From: Pseudocitrobacter vendiensis
Lineage (GTDB): Bacteria; Pseudomonadota; Gammaproteobacteria; Enterobacterales; Enterobacteriaceae
Length of the DNA stretch: 64,000 bases
Direction of reading: 5' to 3'
Assembly: GCF_943590815.1 (NCBI RefSeq)
Contig: NZ_CALSBS010000006.1
Span: 124,001 to 188,000 of the forward strand
Part shown: positions 15,900 to 25,783 of the stretch, in pieces
How positions within the stretch are numbered: the first letter of the stretch is position 1
Layout: each line of letters begins with the position of its first letter
Position numbers and translations under genes: made by a program
The notes under the pieces: model-generated
What the model was told of the DNA's origin: nothing
Databases searched by the model: none
Seen by the model: the letters and a program-made list of their open reading frames with translations, nothing else

Positions 15900-17186
15900 A
15901 TGGGTGCTAAACCACTAACGCTTTCTTTGGACGGGCAGGCGCCAGTAATGCTGGACCGCGTGTCAGCAACGCTTGGGCACGATGGTATGGACATTCGGGC
16001 GCTGAACCAGTCTGGTTTATGCGGCTTTGATCCCGGTTTTTCTAACACGGCGGGCTGTCAGTCAGCGATTTCCTACATCGATACGGATAAAAGCATTCTG
16101 CTACACCGTGGTTATCCGGTTGAGCAACTGGCCAGTCAGTGCGATTTTCTGGAAGTGGCTTACATTTTGCTGGAAGGCCATGCACCGGACGAATCCCGTT
16201 ATCAAGCCTTTCGGCAAAACATTACGCGACATACGCTTGTGCATGAACAGATGTCAAAGATGTGCAGCGGTTTTCGTCGCGACTCGCATCCGATGGCGCT
16301 GATGTGCGCCATGGTGGGGGCGCTGGCGGCGTTCTATCACGATGTGCTGGATGTGGAAAACCCTGAACACCGGGCGCTGGCGGCGACGCGATTACTGTCA
16401 AAAATGCCGACACTGGCGGCAATGAGCTATAAATTTAGCATCGAACAACCCGCGCAATACCCGCGTAACGATCTCTCCTATGCGGGCAATTTCCTGCACA
16501 TGCTGTTTGCGATACCCGCGGAGAAATATCAGCTTAATCCGGTGATTGAACAGGCGATGAACCAGATTCTGGTGCTGCACGCCGATCACGGCCAGTGCGC
16601 GTCGACCACAACGGTTCGCGCGGCGGGGTCATCGGGAGCGAATCTGTTCGCCTGCGTGGCGGCAGGACTGGCCTCGTTGTGGGGCCCGATGCACGGTGGT
16701 GCGAATGAAGCCAGCATGCGCATGCTGGAAGAGATTGAAACGGTCGATCAGGTACCGGCGTTCCTTCGCAATGCGAAGCGAGATCCGCAGGCGTTCCGCC
16801 GTTTGGGGTTTGGTAACTCGCGTTACCGCAATCTTGATCCTCGTGCGACGATCCTGCGCGATACCTGTCATCGTGTGCTGAAGGAGCAGGGCATGTCTGA
16901 CAGCCTGCTACAGGTTGCGATGGCCCTCGAAGAGGTGGCGTTGACCGATCCCTGGTTTGTTGAAAATGGACTGTCGCCGAGCGTAGATTTCTACACGGCG
17001 GTGATCCTGAAAGCGATGGGCCTGCCATCTTCCATGTTTGTGGTGGTGGCTGCGGTGGGCCGTACGCTGGGTTGGGTGGCACACTGGAACGAGATGCATC
17101 AGTCCCCGCTGACTATCTACCGTCCGCGCCAGATTTATACCGGCGAAACGCAACGGGATTATGTCTCCCGCCGCAGCAGTAAATAG
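15900..17186 (+). CDS. Second citrate synthase-like protein (GltA paralogue) with substituted catalytic His
   Basis: A 428-residue type II citrate synthase homologue, collinear with E. coli GltA from end to end. The oxaloacetate-site histidine in WGPMHGGANEA, the aspartate in SVDFYTAVILKAMG and the arginines in VGRTLGW and IYRPRQIYTG are kept. However, GFGHRVYKNYDPRA of GltA reads GFGNSRYRNLDPRA here, so the catalytic His (305 in mature GltA numbering) is Asn (codon 16815-16817) and the next Arg is Ser. Also HADHEQN reads HADHGQC. ATG 15900 fits the GltA start; a TTG 21 bp earlier is less likely. It stands alone, and activity is doubtful or altered. Confidence 0.88.
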   Translation: MGAKPLTLSLDGQAPVMLDRVSATLGHDGMDIRALNQSGLCGFDPGFSNTAGCQSAISYIDTDKSILLHRGYPVEQLASQCDFLEVAYILLEGHAPDESRYQAFRQNITRHTLVHEQMSKMCSGFRRDSHPMALMCAMVGALAAFYHDVLDVENPEHRALAATRLLSKMPTLAAMSYKFSIEQPAQYPRNDLSYAGNFLHMLFAIPAEKYQLNPVIEQAMNQILVLHADHGQCASTTTVRAAGSSGANLFACVAAGLASLWGPMHGGANEASMRMLEEIETVDQVPAFLRNAKRDPQAFRRLGFGNSRYRNLDPRATILRDTCHRVLKEQGMSDSLLQVAMALEEVALTDPWFVENGLSPSVDFYTAVILKAMGLPSSMFVVVAAVGRTLGWVAHWNEMHQSPLTIYRPRQIYTGETQRDYVSRRSSK

Positions 17187-17230
17187 TCGTAGAACGCCTT
17201 CTGCCAGGCAATGACAGAAGGCGTTCGATT

Positions 17231-19213
17231 TTATGGTGTCACAATATTGAACCAGAACTCGAATTTATCCATATAACTTAGCATCTGATCGAGTTTTGTA
17301 CTGTCTCCCGTAATATTCACTTCACCCTTCGTCTGGGCTTGCTTCAGCGTCTCTTCTTGCAGAATAATTTTATTCAGCGTCGTGCGATTCAGTGTAATCG
17401 TCGCATCCGCATTATCTGCCTGTACGTTCGCTGTATGATTCAGCACCCCGTTTTCAAGCTCCAGTTTATATTTACCGCCATCGTTTCCTAAATCGACATT
17501 GAAAATGGCTTTCGCATTGGCGGCTTTTTCACCATTAATATGGACCGCGAGATAATCAAAGAACATCTCCGGGGACATTGCCCGCACCGTATCCGGGCTG
17601 GCGGTATTTGGCGTTGGGCCTTTCACCACACCGTTACGCAACTCCTGCGCGCCGGTGAGGTAGAAGTTACGCCACGGGCCTGATTCGGCTTGATAACCCA
17701 GTTGCTCCAGGGCATCCGCTTCCAGATGACGGGCCGCCTGATTATCTGGGTTGGCAAAGACTATTTTGCTGGTGACCTGTGCCACCCAGCGATAATGACC
17801 CTGCGCATAATCGGCTTTCGCTTTCTGCATAATCGCATCGGCACCGCCCATATACTCAACAAACTTTTTCGCCGAGGCTTCAGGCGGTAATTCATCGAGG
17901 GTTGCCGGGTTGCCATCAAACCAGCCAAGATAAAATACATAGGTGGCTTTCACATCATGGCTAACGGAACCGTAATAGCCACGGCTTGCCCAGGAATTAG
18001 CTAACCCGGAAGGGAGTTTAAAGTTATCGGCAATTTCATCACGCGTAAGCCCTTTATTTGCCAGGCGTAATGTCTGATCGTTGATATAACGGTACATATC
18101 ACGCTGGCTTTTCATCAGATTAACGACGTTATTATTACCCCATGTCGGCCAGTGATGCTGTGCGATGATAATCTCAGCATCACCGCCCCAGCGGTTGATA
18201 ACATCATTAATATATTTTGACCAGGCCAGAGGATCACGAATTTTGGCGCCGCGTAAAGAGTAGGTATTATGCAGGGTATGGGTGACATCCTCAGCAGCTT
18301 CAATCATTTTTTTCTCTTTTACGTACCACAACATCTCAGAGGGCGCTTCAGAACCGGGAGCCATCATAAAGTCATAGATCAGGCCGTCAATATTCTCCTG
18401 TTGTCCGGTTTCAGTAATATAATTTGTTGGCTCAATCAGCGTAACTGTACCGGCTGATGTCGTGGTGCCTAATCCTGCACCAACCTGACCTTTAACGTCC
18501 GGCTTCAGAAGATTACCGTACATATAGCTGGCCCTGCGGCTCATGGCATTCCCGGCCATAATGTTTTCGGATACGGCTTCTTTCATAAAGCCGGCTGGCG
18601 CATAGATTTTAACCTTTCCGCTGGCAACATCAGCTTCGTTAACGACGCCTCTTACACCGCCATAATGGTCAACGTGGCTATGGGTAAATATCACCGCAAC
18701 CACCGGTTTTTTGCCCCGATTTTTATAGTAAAGATCCATCCCGACTTTCGCTGTTTCTGCCGAAACGAGAGGGTCGATAACAGTAATCCCGGTTTTACCC
18801 TCAATAATGGTCATATTCGAGAGATCAAGATTACGAATTTGATATACGCCATCGGTGACGTTAAACAGACCGCCAATATTTATTAACTGGGCCTGGCGCC
18901 AGAGGCTGGGATTGACCGTGTCAGGCGCTTTGGTTCCTTCTTTGATGAAATCATATTGCTGTGGATTCCATACGACGTTTCCTTTGTCACCGGTTATGAC
19001 ATTTGACGGTAATGCAGCGATGAACCCTTTATGCGCGTTGGAAAAATCTGTGGCGTCAGAGAAGGGTAATTGATTATAAAGCGCTTCATTTGCGCTTTTA
19101 GTGTATTCAGTGGCCACTTTAGTATTTTCCTGTGCCATGGCAGAAAAGGAAAATAGTGATGTTGATAGCAGACTGGTTAAAACAATATAGCCTGTAATTT
19201 TATTGAGTTTCAT
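17231..19213 (-). CDS. Secreted alkyl sulfatase, metallo-beta-lactamase fold (YjcS/SdsA1-like)
   Basis: A 660-residue periplasmic protein with signal peptide MKLNKITGYIVLTSLLSTSLFSFSAMA. The N-terminal metallo-beta-lactamase domain has the zinc motif FTHSHVDHYGGVRG (about residue 176), the later acidic ligands in AAEDVTHTLHNTYSLRGAK, and a His in IIIAQHHWPTWG. A helical dimerisation domain follows, and the C-terminal about 120 residues resemble the SCP-2-like substrate-binding domain. Enzymes of this type cleave alkyl sulfates such as SDS to alcohol and sulfate. The neighbouring FadL-type porin on the same strand could admit such substrates. Confidence 0.88.
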   Translation of the reverse strand: MKLNKITGYIVLTSLLSTSLFSFSAMAQENTKVATEYTKSANEALYNQLPFSDATDFSNAHKGFIAALPSNVITGDKGNVVWNPQQYDFIKEGTKAPDTVNPSLWRQAQLINIGGLFNVTDGVYQIRNLDLSNMTIIEGKTGITVIDPLVSAETAKVGMDLYYKNRGKKPVVAVIFTHSHVDHYGGVRGVVNEADVASGKVKIYAPAGFMKEAVSENIMAGNAMSRRASYMYGNLLKPDVKGQVGAGLGTTTSAGTVTLIEPTNYITETGQQENIDGLIYDFMMAPGSEAPSEMLWYVKEKKMIEAAEDVTHTLHNTYSLRGAKIRDPLAWSKYINDVINRWGGDAEIIIAQHHWPTWGNNNVVNLMKSQRDMYRYINDQTLRLANKGLTRDEIADNFKLPSGLANSWASRGYYGSVSHDVKATYVFYLGWFDGNPATLDELPPEASAKKFVEYMGGADAIMQKAKADYAQGHYRWVAQVTSKIVFANPDNQAARHLEADALEQLGYQAESGPWRNFYLTGAQELRNGVVKGPTPNTASPDTVRAMSPEMFFDYLAVHINGEKAANAKAIFNVDLGNDGGKYKLELENGVLNHTANVQADNADATITLNRTTLNKIILQEETLKQAQTKGEVNITGDSTKLDQMLSYMDKFEFWFNIVTP

Positions 19214-19396
19214 ATGTCCTCAATGAATGGTTTATTTTGATAAATAATAGTGATTACAATACCTTCGTGTTATTGAAAGTCAGTAACCATCTCAGTGTGT
19301 GAGTTAATTGGTTTAAGGTGTTCAATAGCCATAAGAATATCACTGTCGAGAAAAACGGCATAACGTTAGATTGTTTAAAAATAAACGTTGTACCTT

Positions 19397-20590
19397 TTAA
19401 AAGGTATAGCTGTAGTTAGCACTTAAAAATAGAATTGAAGGACGCGTAAATTCCCCTTTGATGGCGGGTGTAGAGACTTTTGCCGATGCCATTTTTAAGT
19501 ACTCTACTGCGACACCAATGTTACTGTTCGGCGTAATTTGATATTGCCCGCCAATACCCCATCGCCAGGCCTGCCCTGATGGCATGGTCAACGCAGTATC
19601 GCCTTGTGTGCGATAAAAGCTGCTGTCCCACGCGACACCGGTATTCAGTCGCCATTTTTCGTTCGGCCTGTATTGCACGCCTAATGCGGTATGCCAGGTA
19701 TCCTTTAGTCGATTATTATGCTCAACCGGGTTGCCATTGACGGCTATTTGATTAGTGTTGTAGGCACTCCAGTCCTGCCAACCAAGATTACCCATAACGG
19801 ACCATTGGCTATTAACATCATGCACCAGACTAAACATAACCTGCTGCGGAGCATTAACCTGTGCAGACATGGGCAGTGTGAAGTCGGCGGTATTACCAGC
19901 CTGTGGCAGTCGGGCGGTGGCGTTAATTGAAAAATGGTAGTCGGTCTTACTTTGCCACGTTAGCCCCGCGCGAGTTTGTTTCGTGATGTCGAACAACATA
20001 CCAAGGCGATAATTCATCGCCCAGTCGTGGTCAGCCTGGTTTTCATCCTGGCCATCAACCTGACGCGTCAGGGAGAGGTAACCGTAATTGATGCCGGGTG
20101 CCAGGCCAACTGAAAGACGGTCATTCACTTTCCAGGCCACAGCAGGGCTAATGGTCAGCCCGAGTAATGTACTTTTACTGATTAAACGCGAACCCGCCCA
20201 ATTGCCAAAATCCAGCCCCAGACCATAATTGCCGTACATACCTATTCCGACGGTGACATCGTTATTTATTCTTTGCGTATAAAATGCACTGGCTCCTGGA
20301 AACCATCCGATAATATTGCCCGGGCTTTTTCCCTGTAGCCCGGCATCGTTGTCCATTCTGTAATTTGCATCGCCATAAAGCATCTGTAAGCCGCCAGTAA
20401 CCATACGGTCGGGTAATCGTGTCATTCCTGCGGGATTAGTGGCGAGCGTTGAAGCATCCTGCGCACGAGCCGCTTGCCCGGCGGAAGCTAAGCCAGTGTC
20501 TTCAGTGGCTATCTCATAAAGATATAATCCTGCGGCGTGCGTAGGGCAGATAACGGCTATGCAGGTTAATAATAGAATGTTTTTTTTCAT
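19397..20590 (-). CDS. FadL/OmpP1/TodX family outer-membrane porin
   Basis: A 397-residue beta-barrel protein. The signal is MKKNILLLTCIAVICPTHA, and the mature start AGLYLYEIATEDTGLASAGQAARAQDASTLATNPAGMTRLP carries the FadL family NPAG segment that forms the plug region. The end, LFLSANYSYTF, has a terminal Phe for barrel assembly. FadL proteins pass long-chain fatty acids and other hydrophobic compounds. It lies 183 bp upstream of the alkyl sulfatase gene on the same strand; the pair may import and cleave alkyl sulfates, an inference from position. AT-rich spacers suggest separate acquisition. Confidence 0.85.
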   Translation of the reverse strand: MKKNILLLTCIAVICPTHAAGLYLYEIATEDTGLASAGQAARAQDASTLATNPAGMTRLPDRMVTGGLQMLYGDANYRMDNDAGLQGKSPGNIIGWFPGASAFYTQRINNDVTVGIGMYGNYGLGLDFGNWAGSRLISKSTLLGLTISPAVAWKVNDRLSVGLAPGINYGYLSLTRQVDGQDENQADHDWAMNYRLGMLFDITKQTRAGLTWQSKTDYHFSINATARLPQAGNTADFTLPMSAQVNAPQQVMFSLVHDVNSQWSVMGNLGWQDWSAYNTNQIAVNGNPVEHNNRLKDTWHTALGVQYRPNEKWRLNTGVAWDSSFYRTQGDTALTMPSGQAWRWGIGGQYQITPNSNIGVAVEYLKMASAKVSTPAIKGEFTRPSILFLSANYSYTF

Positions 20591-20825
20591 CGTATTTTGC
20601 TGCCTGAAAATTTTGTCAGTGTGTTGTGACGGGGGTAGGGAATGGCGGGTATCACAAAAAGATTTACATCAGTATAGGTTGAACACGGATTTGAAGGTGA
20701 ACTGAATTTGTTTAAATATAAATTCTGCCCGCCTTCAGCAGCGTAAGGGATAATGCCATTTTTAGTGCATTGCACTGAGATAGCGGTAAGCTATACTCCA
20801 GTCATTATTATTATCAGGAATCACA

Positions 20826-21455
20826 ATGAATATATTGTCTCCCGTTCGACCAGAGGCCAGTATACAACGCTTGACGGCAGCCCTGGCCCCTGTCGCTGAA
20901 AGCGTAAGTATTCCGCCACGCAAGCGTATGACATGGACGCATAAAGGCAAGCAACAACTCTATATTTTTATGGAGGGTGAGCTCTCTATATTGCGGGCGT
21001 CAGATGGCTTGCTGATTGTTACCGTCTATGATCCGCATCTTTTTGGCATCGCAGAAATGATCCAACCGGTTCGTGGACATATTTTCCGGGTTGAAACCGA
21101 ATCGACAATGTTGCGCGTCGATGCAACAAAGGCTACCGAGATTTTTACTAAAGAAGGTCTGTGGGCGGACGTTGCGGCATTACTTTCCTACCATACGGCA
21201 TATCTTTTTTATCGGGATGCGCTGGTGGTGCAGCAGCGAACATACTCTGTCATCCGAAGCCATTTACTGGAGATGATTCTGTTACCCGATGCTACGCGGA
21301 TGCGCACCTCTATCCTTGAGTATATTCAGGACCGTACGCTTTTATCGCGCAGTAGCATTTTGAACGTTATTTCCGCATTGAGTAAAGGTGAATATATCTC
21401 ATTTAAAAGAGGGGGTTATCTGACGGCGGTTAATAATCTCCCGGAGAATTTTTGA
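20826..21455 (+). CDS. IprA/YaiV-type regulator (CRP-like winged helix)
   Basis: The 209-residue protein resembles IprA (YaiV), the inhibitor of hydrogen peroxide resistance: a degenerate cyclic-nucleotide-like barrel (YIFMEGELSILRASDGLLIVTVYDPHLFGIAEM) and a C-terminal helix-turn-helix with the family end ILEYIQDRTLLSRSSILNVISALSKGEYISFKRGGYLTAVNNLPENF. It is divergent from the porin gene and upstream of the OmpA paralogue. The control of either neighbour is possible but only inferred. AGGAA lies 6 bp before the ATG. Confidence 0.8.
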   Translation: MNILSPVRPEASIQRLTAALAPVAESVSIPPRKRMTWTHKGKQQLYIFMEGELSILRASDGLLIVTVYDPHLFGIAEMIQPVRGHIFRVETESTMLRVDATKATEIFTKEGLWADVAALLSYHTAYLFYRDALVVQQRTYSVIRSHLLEMILLPDATRMRTSILEYIQDRTLLSRSSILNVISALSKGEYISFKRGGYLTAVNNLPENF

Positions 21456-21602
21456 TAGCCTGTGCATCTTAATGATGAGGCGTGTTGAGCCATTGTCCAA
21501 AAATAAACAATAAATAGATTATCAGAGTGAGATTTTGGATTTATTGTGAGCGCACTTAAACAGATACAGCATTAATTTAAGCAAGCTCATAACGGGATAT
21601 AT

Positions 21603-22646
21603 ATGAAAAAGACTCTCATTACTCTGATTATCGTCAATGCGTTTACGGCCTCAACGGCTTTTGCAGCGGCGGATGCGGGTACCTGGTACGGTGGCACTAA
21701 ATTTGGGTGGTCACACTATTTTGACTCTCATACCGATCAGGAACAGGGCGATAACGCGCACAATGGCGATCAATTTGATTTTGATCGTGATAACGTGGGC
21801 GGCGGCGTCTTTACCGGTTATCAGATTACACCGTGGTTAGCGGTCGAAGGCGGATATGATTACCTGGGGAATATGCAAATTCAGGGTAATCATGGTGCGT
21901 CCGGGGCGAAAATGAAAAGCCAGGGCTTACAAATGTCGCTTAAAGCCAGTTACGGGTTAACCAGTAAATGGGATATTTATGGCCGGGCAGGGGCGATGGG
22001 GTATCGTGCAGAGTCTGATATCGGTGGGCACAATCGCTTTGAAACGGGCGTCAGACCGCTTGCGGCTGTCGGTACGGAATATGCGTTTAATAAAAACTGG
22101 GCAGGGCGCTTAGAGTATCAATGGGTCAGTAATGTCGGGAATGCTAATCAGATTGGCGTGAGCAGCGATGTCAGTTCGGTAACGGCAGGTATTTCATACC
22201 GTTTTGGTCAGCATGATGATGAATCTGTTGTTAATACGCCGGTTGCCGCACCGTTGCCTGCGCCTGAACCACAGCAGTTTACTCTCAAATCTGATGTGCT
22301 GTTTGGCTACAACTCAGCTCAGCTTTCTGCGCAAGGGAAAGCCGCAATCAATCAGCTTTACCATGCGCCGGGTGTACAGCCAGCCAATGATAAAACGACA
22401 GTTGTGGTTGGTTATAGCGATCGTATTGGCAGTGCCAATTACAACCAGCAGCTGTCTGCACGTCGCGCCCAGTCCGTTGCCGACGAACTGATTGCCCAGG
22501 GATTCCCGGCACAAAATATCTCAGCTGAAGGGCGAGGTGAAAGTGAACCCGTCACCGGAAATCGTTGTGACGGGCAGTCGGGTAATCAACTGATCACCTG
22601 TTTGTCTGCGGATCGCCGGGTGGTCATTAATATTGCCGAAAAATAG
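21603..22646 (+). CDS. OmpA-like outer-membrane protein
   Basis: A 347-residue OmpA paralogue. The signal MKKTLITLIIVNAFTASTAFA is followed by an eight-strand barrel (WYGGTKFGWSHYFD...ISYRFGQ), a proline-rich hinge (APLPAPEPQQ) and a C-terminal OmpA domain that binds peptidoglycan (VLFGYNSAQLSAQGKAAI, NYNQQLSARRAQSVADEL, RRVVINI). The DRIGSANYNQQLS motif keeps the Asp and Arg that hold diaminopimelate. It differs clearly from housekeeping OmpA, for example with more Asp/His in the first loop. It follows the IprA-like regulator. Confidence 0.88.
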   Translation: MKKTLITLIIVNAFTASTAFAAADAGTWYGGTKFGWSHYFDSHTDQEQGDNAHNGDQFDFDRDNVGGGVFTGYQITPWLAVEGGYDYLGNMQIQGNHGASGAKMKSQGLQMSLKASYGLTSKWDIYGRAGAMGYRAESDIGGHNRFETGVRPLAAVGTEYAFNKNWAGRLEYQWVSNVGNANQIGVSSDVSSVTAGISYRFGQHDDESVVNTPVAAPLPAPEPQQFTLKSDVLFGYNSAQLSAQGKAAINQLYHAPGVQPANDKTTVVVGYSDRIGSANYNQQLSARRAQSVADELIAQGFPAQNISAEGRGESEPVTGNRCDGQSGNQLITCLSADRRVVINIAEK

Positions 22647-22683
22647 TCATCGCCAATGTTAATCCCGGTCTGAAATGACAAAA

Positions 22684-22710
22684 CGCCCCGGTGATCGCGT
22701 CACCGGGGCG
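22684..22710. terminator. Hairpin after the OmpA-like gene, missing its T run
   Basis: CGCCCCGGTGA (22684-22694) pairs perfectly with TCACCGGGGCG (22700-22710) around a 5-nt loop, preceded by AAAA. On the plus strand the expected T tract is replaced at 22711 by coding sequence of the MscS remnant, so a recombination joint may lie exactly at the hairpin end. On the minus strand it still reads into TTTTG. Confidence 0.7.
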
Positions 22711-23360
22711 CTATCGGTTATGGTGTTGCCTTTAAAGGGATTAGCGTCTTCTTTGGGTTAATGCTCACGCCAGGCTCGGCGGGCGTGATGAACCAGGCCA
22801 TGAGCGGGTTAGTGCTGATTTATTCACGCGCGCTACGCAAAGGCGATGTCATTCGAGTGGCGGATAACGAAGGTCTGGTCAGTGAAATCGGTATGCTGGC
22901 GACAAAAATTATCACCCGTGAAAATTACGTAGTGACCGTTCCCAACGCGGTGGTGGTGAGTGGGAAAATCACTAACCTTAGCGTGCAGAGTGCGGATGGT
23001 GGTATCAACTTAACCGTGGGTGTGACGATCGGTTACGACACGCCCTGGCGTCAGGTTCATGCGATGCTGGAACTGGCGGCAAAACGGGCAAAAGGGATTG
23101 ACCTGACTATCGCGCCACTGGTGCGCCAGTTGAGCCTGATGGACTGGTATATTGCCTATGAACTTCAGGTGCGATTGCAGCCGGGCCAGTCCCTTGCCGC
23201 CGCCCGAAACGCACTGTTTAGCAATATTCAGGATGTCTTTAACGAATTCAACGTGCAGATTATGTCGCCAAACTTTGTGATGCAGCCTGAGAGGACGGTG
23301 ATGGTTGCCAAAGAGAACTGGTACATGCCGCCTGCTGCTCCGCCTGAGGGCAGCAAATAG
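22710..23360 (+). pseudogene. MscS-family mechanosensitive channel, C-terminal remnant
   Basis: The frame reads AIGYGVAFKGISVFFGLMLTPGSAG, then the channel-lining helix and the beta domain (MSGLVLIYSRALRKGDVIRVADNEGLVSEIGMLATKII) and the cytoplasmic cap (to AAPPEGSK). The homology begins at 22710, with no start codon until ATG 22761, and the first transmembrane helices are absent. The sequence enters this frame directly from the terminator hairpin of the OmpA-like gene. So the 5' part of the channel gene was lost, and a stand-alone channel is unlikely. A short protein from ATG 22761 could be made but would lack the pore. Confidence 0.75.
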
Positions 23361-23444
23361 CGGGCAAATTAAATTCCTCTACACTTCAACGCGTTTTTCT
23401 TTCTCCGTGAAAAGTGGCTTGATTCATTCCTGAAATCCATAATA

Positions 23445-23460
23445 CTGTATATAAATACAG
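23445..23460. promoter_or_regulatory. LexA (SOS) box of umuDC
   Basis: CTGTATATAAATACAG is a near-perfect LexA operator (CTG-N10-CAG), centred about 27 bp upstream of the umuD start. It predicts repression by LexA and induction by DNA damage. Confidence 0.93.
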
Positions 23461-23478
23461 TATGTGGTGTTTACAGTT

Positions 23479-23895
23479 ATGATGTACAAACTTGCAGAAC
23501 AACGCGAGAGCGTAATTACGCCTCTTTTCAGTGACTTAGTGGCATGTGGTTTTCCCAGCCCGGCACGCGACTACGTTGAGCGCGGTATCGATCTCAACGA
23601 GTTTATGGTGGCGCACCCCAGTGCGACCTATTTTGTCCGCGCGGCGGGTGATTCCATGATCGACGCCGGTATCGGCAATGGCGACTTGCTGGTGGTCGAT
23701 AGCGCCAGAACTGCCGGGCATGGCGATATTGTTATTGCCGCGGTTGATGGCGAATTTACCGTCAAGCGCCTGCAACTGCGTCCGATCATCCAATTGGTGC
23801 CCTGTAACCCGGCATATGTGCCTATCCGCATCAACGAAGATGTGCCGCTGGATATCTTCGGCGTGGTGACGTTTATCGTGAAAGCGGCCTGCTGA
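23479..23895 (+). CDS. umuD: UmuD, DNA polymerase V self-cleaving subunit
   Basis: A 138-residue S24 peptidase-like protein. The RecA-assisted cleavage site Cys-Gly is at CGFPSPA, the catalytic Ser is in GDSMIDAG and the Lys in EFTVKRLQ. Cleaved UmuD' joins UmuC as Pol V for error-prone bypass of lesions. The frame opens at a GTG at 23464, but ATG 23479 gives the usual length; the next codon is also ATG. A LexA box lies 18 bp upstream, and umuC follows after 2 bp. Confidence 0.94.
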   Translation: MMYKLAEQRESVITPLFSDLVACGFPSPARDYVERGIDLNEFMVAHPSATYFVRAAGDSMIDAGIGNGDLLVVDSARTAGHGDIVIAAVDGEFTVKRLQLRPIIQLVPCNPAYVPIRINEDVPLDIFGVVTFIVKAAC

Positions 23896-23897
23896 TC

Positions 23898-25163
23898 ATG
23901 TTTGCGCTGGTGGATGTGAACAGTTTTTATGCCTCCTGCGAAACGGTGTTCAGGCCGGATCTCAAAGGCAAACCGGTGGTGGTGCTGTCGAATAACGATG
24001 GTTGCGTCATTGCCCGTAGCGCAGAGGCGAAGTCACTGGTCGCGATGGGAGAACCCTATTTTAAGCAAAAGGAGCAGTTCCGCCGTCACGGCGTGATAGC
24101 GTTTAGCAGCAATTATGAGCTTTACGCGGATATGTCAGAACGCGTGATGACGACCCTGGAAGCGCTGGCTCCGAGAGTGGAAATCTACAGTATCGACGAA
24201 GCGTTTTGCGATCTTACTGGTGTCAGAAATTGCCGTGATTTGACCGATTTCGGTCGTGAAATTCGCGAAACAATCAGTCAACACATGCATTTAACCGTCG
24301 GGGTGGGGATCGCGCAAACCAAAACCCTCGCCAAGCTGGCGAACCATGCGGCAAAAAAATGGCAGCATCAAACGGGCGGCGTGGTTGATCTCTCCAGCCT
24401 CGAAAAACAGCGTAAACTGATGGCGGCATTCCCGGTCAGTGAAGTGTGGGGCATCGGCCGGCGGATCAGCAAAAAGCTGGAAGCGATGGGTATTCATACC
24501 GTGCTGGATCTCGCGGATACAGATATTCGCTTCATCCGTAAACATTTTAGCGTGGTACTGGAACGCACGGTGCGCGAGCTGCGCGGCGAGACGTGTCTTG
24601 AACTGGAAGAGTTTGTGCCGGTGAAGCAGGAGATTATCAGTTCCCGTTCCTTTGGCGCGCCGGTAACGGATTACGACGATATGCGTCAGGCCATTTGTGA
24701 ATATGCGTGCCGGGCGGCAGAGAAGCTGCGTCTTGAACATCAGTATTGCCGGTTTATTTCGGCATTTATTAAAACATCTCCGTTTGCCGCCGGGCAGCCT
24801 TACTACGGCAATAGTGCATCGGTAAAACTGCTGACACCTACTCAGGATAGCCGCGATATTATTCAGGCCGCAACGCGCTGTCTGGAGGTTATCTGGAAAG
24901 AAGGGCGACGCTATCAGAAAGCGGGCGTAATGTTGGGGGATTTTTTCAGCCAGGGCGTTGCGCAGCTGAATCTGTTTGATGACAATGCCCCGCGCGCGGA
25001 CAGCGAAGCGTTAATGAGCGTGTTAGATGCCATTAATCACAAGAGCGGGCGCGGGACGCTCTATTTTGCCGGGCAGGGTATCGCGCAGCCGTGGCAGATG
25101 AAACGGGAACTGCTCTCACCGCGCTATACCACGCGCATGTCAGATATTGTGTGTGCGCGGTAG
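23898..25163 (+). CDS. umuC: UmuC, DNA polymerase V catalytic subunit
   Basis: A Y-family polymerase of 421 residues. The palm motifs [14 protein letters not shown] (metal-binding Asp) and [12 protein letters not shown] (catalytic DE) are intact, followed by a helix-hairpin-helix thumb ([16 protein letters not shown]) and the little-finger domain. A beta-clamp binding motif, AQLNLFDD, sits near residue 355. It starts 3 bp after the umuD stop. The last 24 bp overlap the 3' end of the convergent smvR gene. Confidence 0.95.
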   Translation: MFALVDVNSFYASCETVFRPDLKGKPVVVLSNNDGCVIARSAEAKSLVAMGEPYFKQKEQFRRHGVIAFSSNYELYADMSERVMTTLEALAPRVEIYSIDEAFCDLTGVRNCRDLTDFGREIRETISQHMHLTVGVGIAQTKTLAKLANHAAKKWQHQTGGVVDLSSLEKQRKLMAAFPVSEVWGIGRRISKKLEAMGIHTVLDLADTDIRFIRKHFSVVLERTVRELRGETCLELEEFVPVKQEIISSRSFGAPVTDYDDMRQAICEYACRAAEKLRLEHQYCRFISAFIKTSPFAAGQPYYGNSASVKLLTPTQDSRDIIQAATRCLEVIWKEGRRYQKAGVMLGDFFSQGVAQLNLFDDNAPRADSEALMSVLDAINHKSGRGTLYFAGQGIAQPWQMKRELLSPRYTTRMSDIVCAR

Positions 25164-25739
25164 TGAAAACAGCTCCAGGGCGATCGCGGCGTCCACATGC
25201 CGGTTAAAGGCGTCGTCATCAATATCCGTCATTCCCAGTGCGTACATGCCATCCAGTCCGCAAACCAGCGCAATCAGCCGCCAGGCGATGTGCTCTGGGC
25301 TGTCGCGCAGGGTAAACTCCTGCGCTGCGTGGCCCTGGCGGATAATCGCCGTGGTTTCGTCATGCCAGATATGCATAGTGAAAATATAAGCCGCCTTGAT
25401 ATCAGGATCTTTCGCGGCAATCAGCTGCGCTTCCCGCCAGAGGCGAATATAGGGCTCAAACCCGCCATCATCGCTGCCGAGCATCGAGCATAAACGTTCA
25501 CGCCACGTGGCGCTTTCTGGCAATGGATTAGCATCCAGCAGAGTACGGGTTAAGCGAATAAACGCCTGGGCTTTGAGTTCGCCCGCCGAAGCAAAATGGT
25601 GATGGACCTGGCCTGTGGCAACGTTGGCTTCCGTGGCGATCCGCCTGACGGTCATGGCGGGAAAACCTTCGGCCAGCGCCACGCGCATCGCCGCCTGCAT
25701 AATTTCTTCCCGTCGTTCGTCCTTACTCAGATAACCCAT
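25140..25739 (-). CDS. smvR: TetR-family repressor SmvR
   Basis: A 199-residue TetR regulator with the N-terminal helix-turn-helix ([35 protein letters not shown]) and a C-terminal ligand domain. It is divergent from the smvA efflux gene. The shared 116-bp gap holds two copies of a TGGAC-N4-GTCCA-like palindrome, the usual arrangement for SmvR, which represses smvA until cationic biocides bind. Its 3' end overlaps umuC by 24 bp. Confidence 0.88.
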   Translation of the reverse strand: MGYLSKDERREEIMQAAMRVALAEGFPAMTVRRIATEANVATGQVHHHFASAGELKAQAFIRLTRTLLDANPLPESATWRERLCSMLGSDDGGFEPYIRLWREAQLIAAKDPDIKAAYIFTMHIWHDETTAIIRQGHAAQEFTLRDSPEHIAWRLIALVCGLDGMYALGMTDIDDDAFNRHVDAAIALELFSLPRTHNI

Positions 25740-25783
25740 AATTTTTCATCCTCAATAATCGCGTAACGAGTTTAACAAAAAGC

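Noticed and set aside
16534-17082. 182-codon frame antisense to the citrate synthase paralogue
   Set aside because: Pro/Arg/Ser-rich shadow frame.
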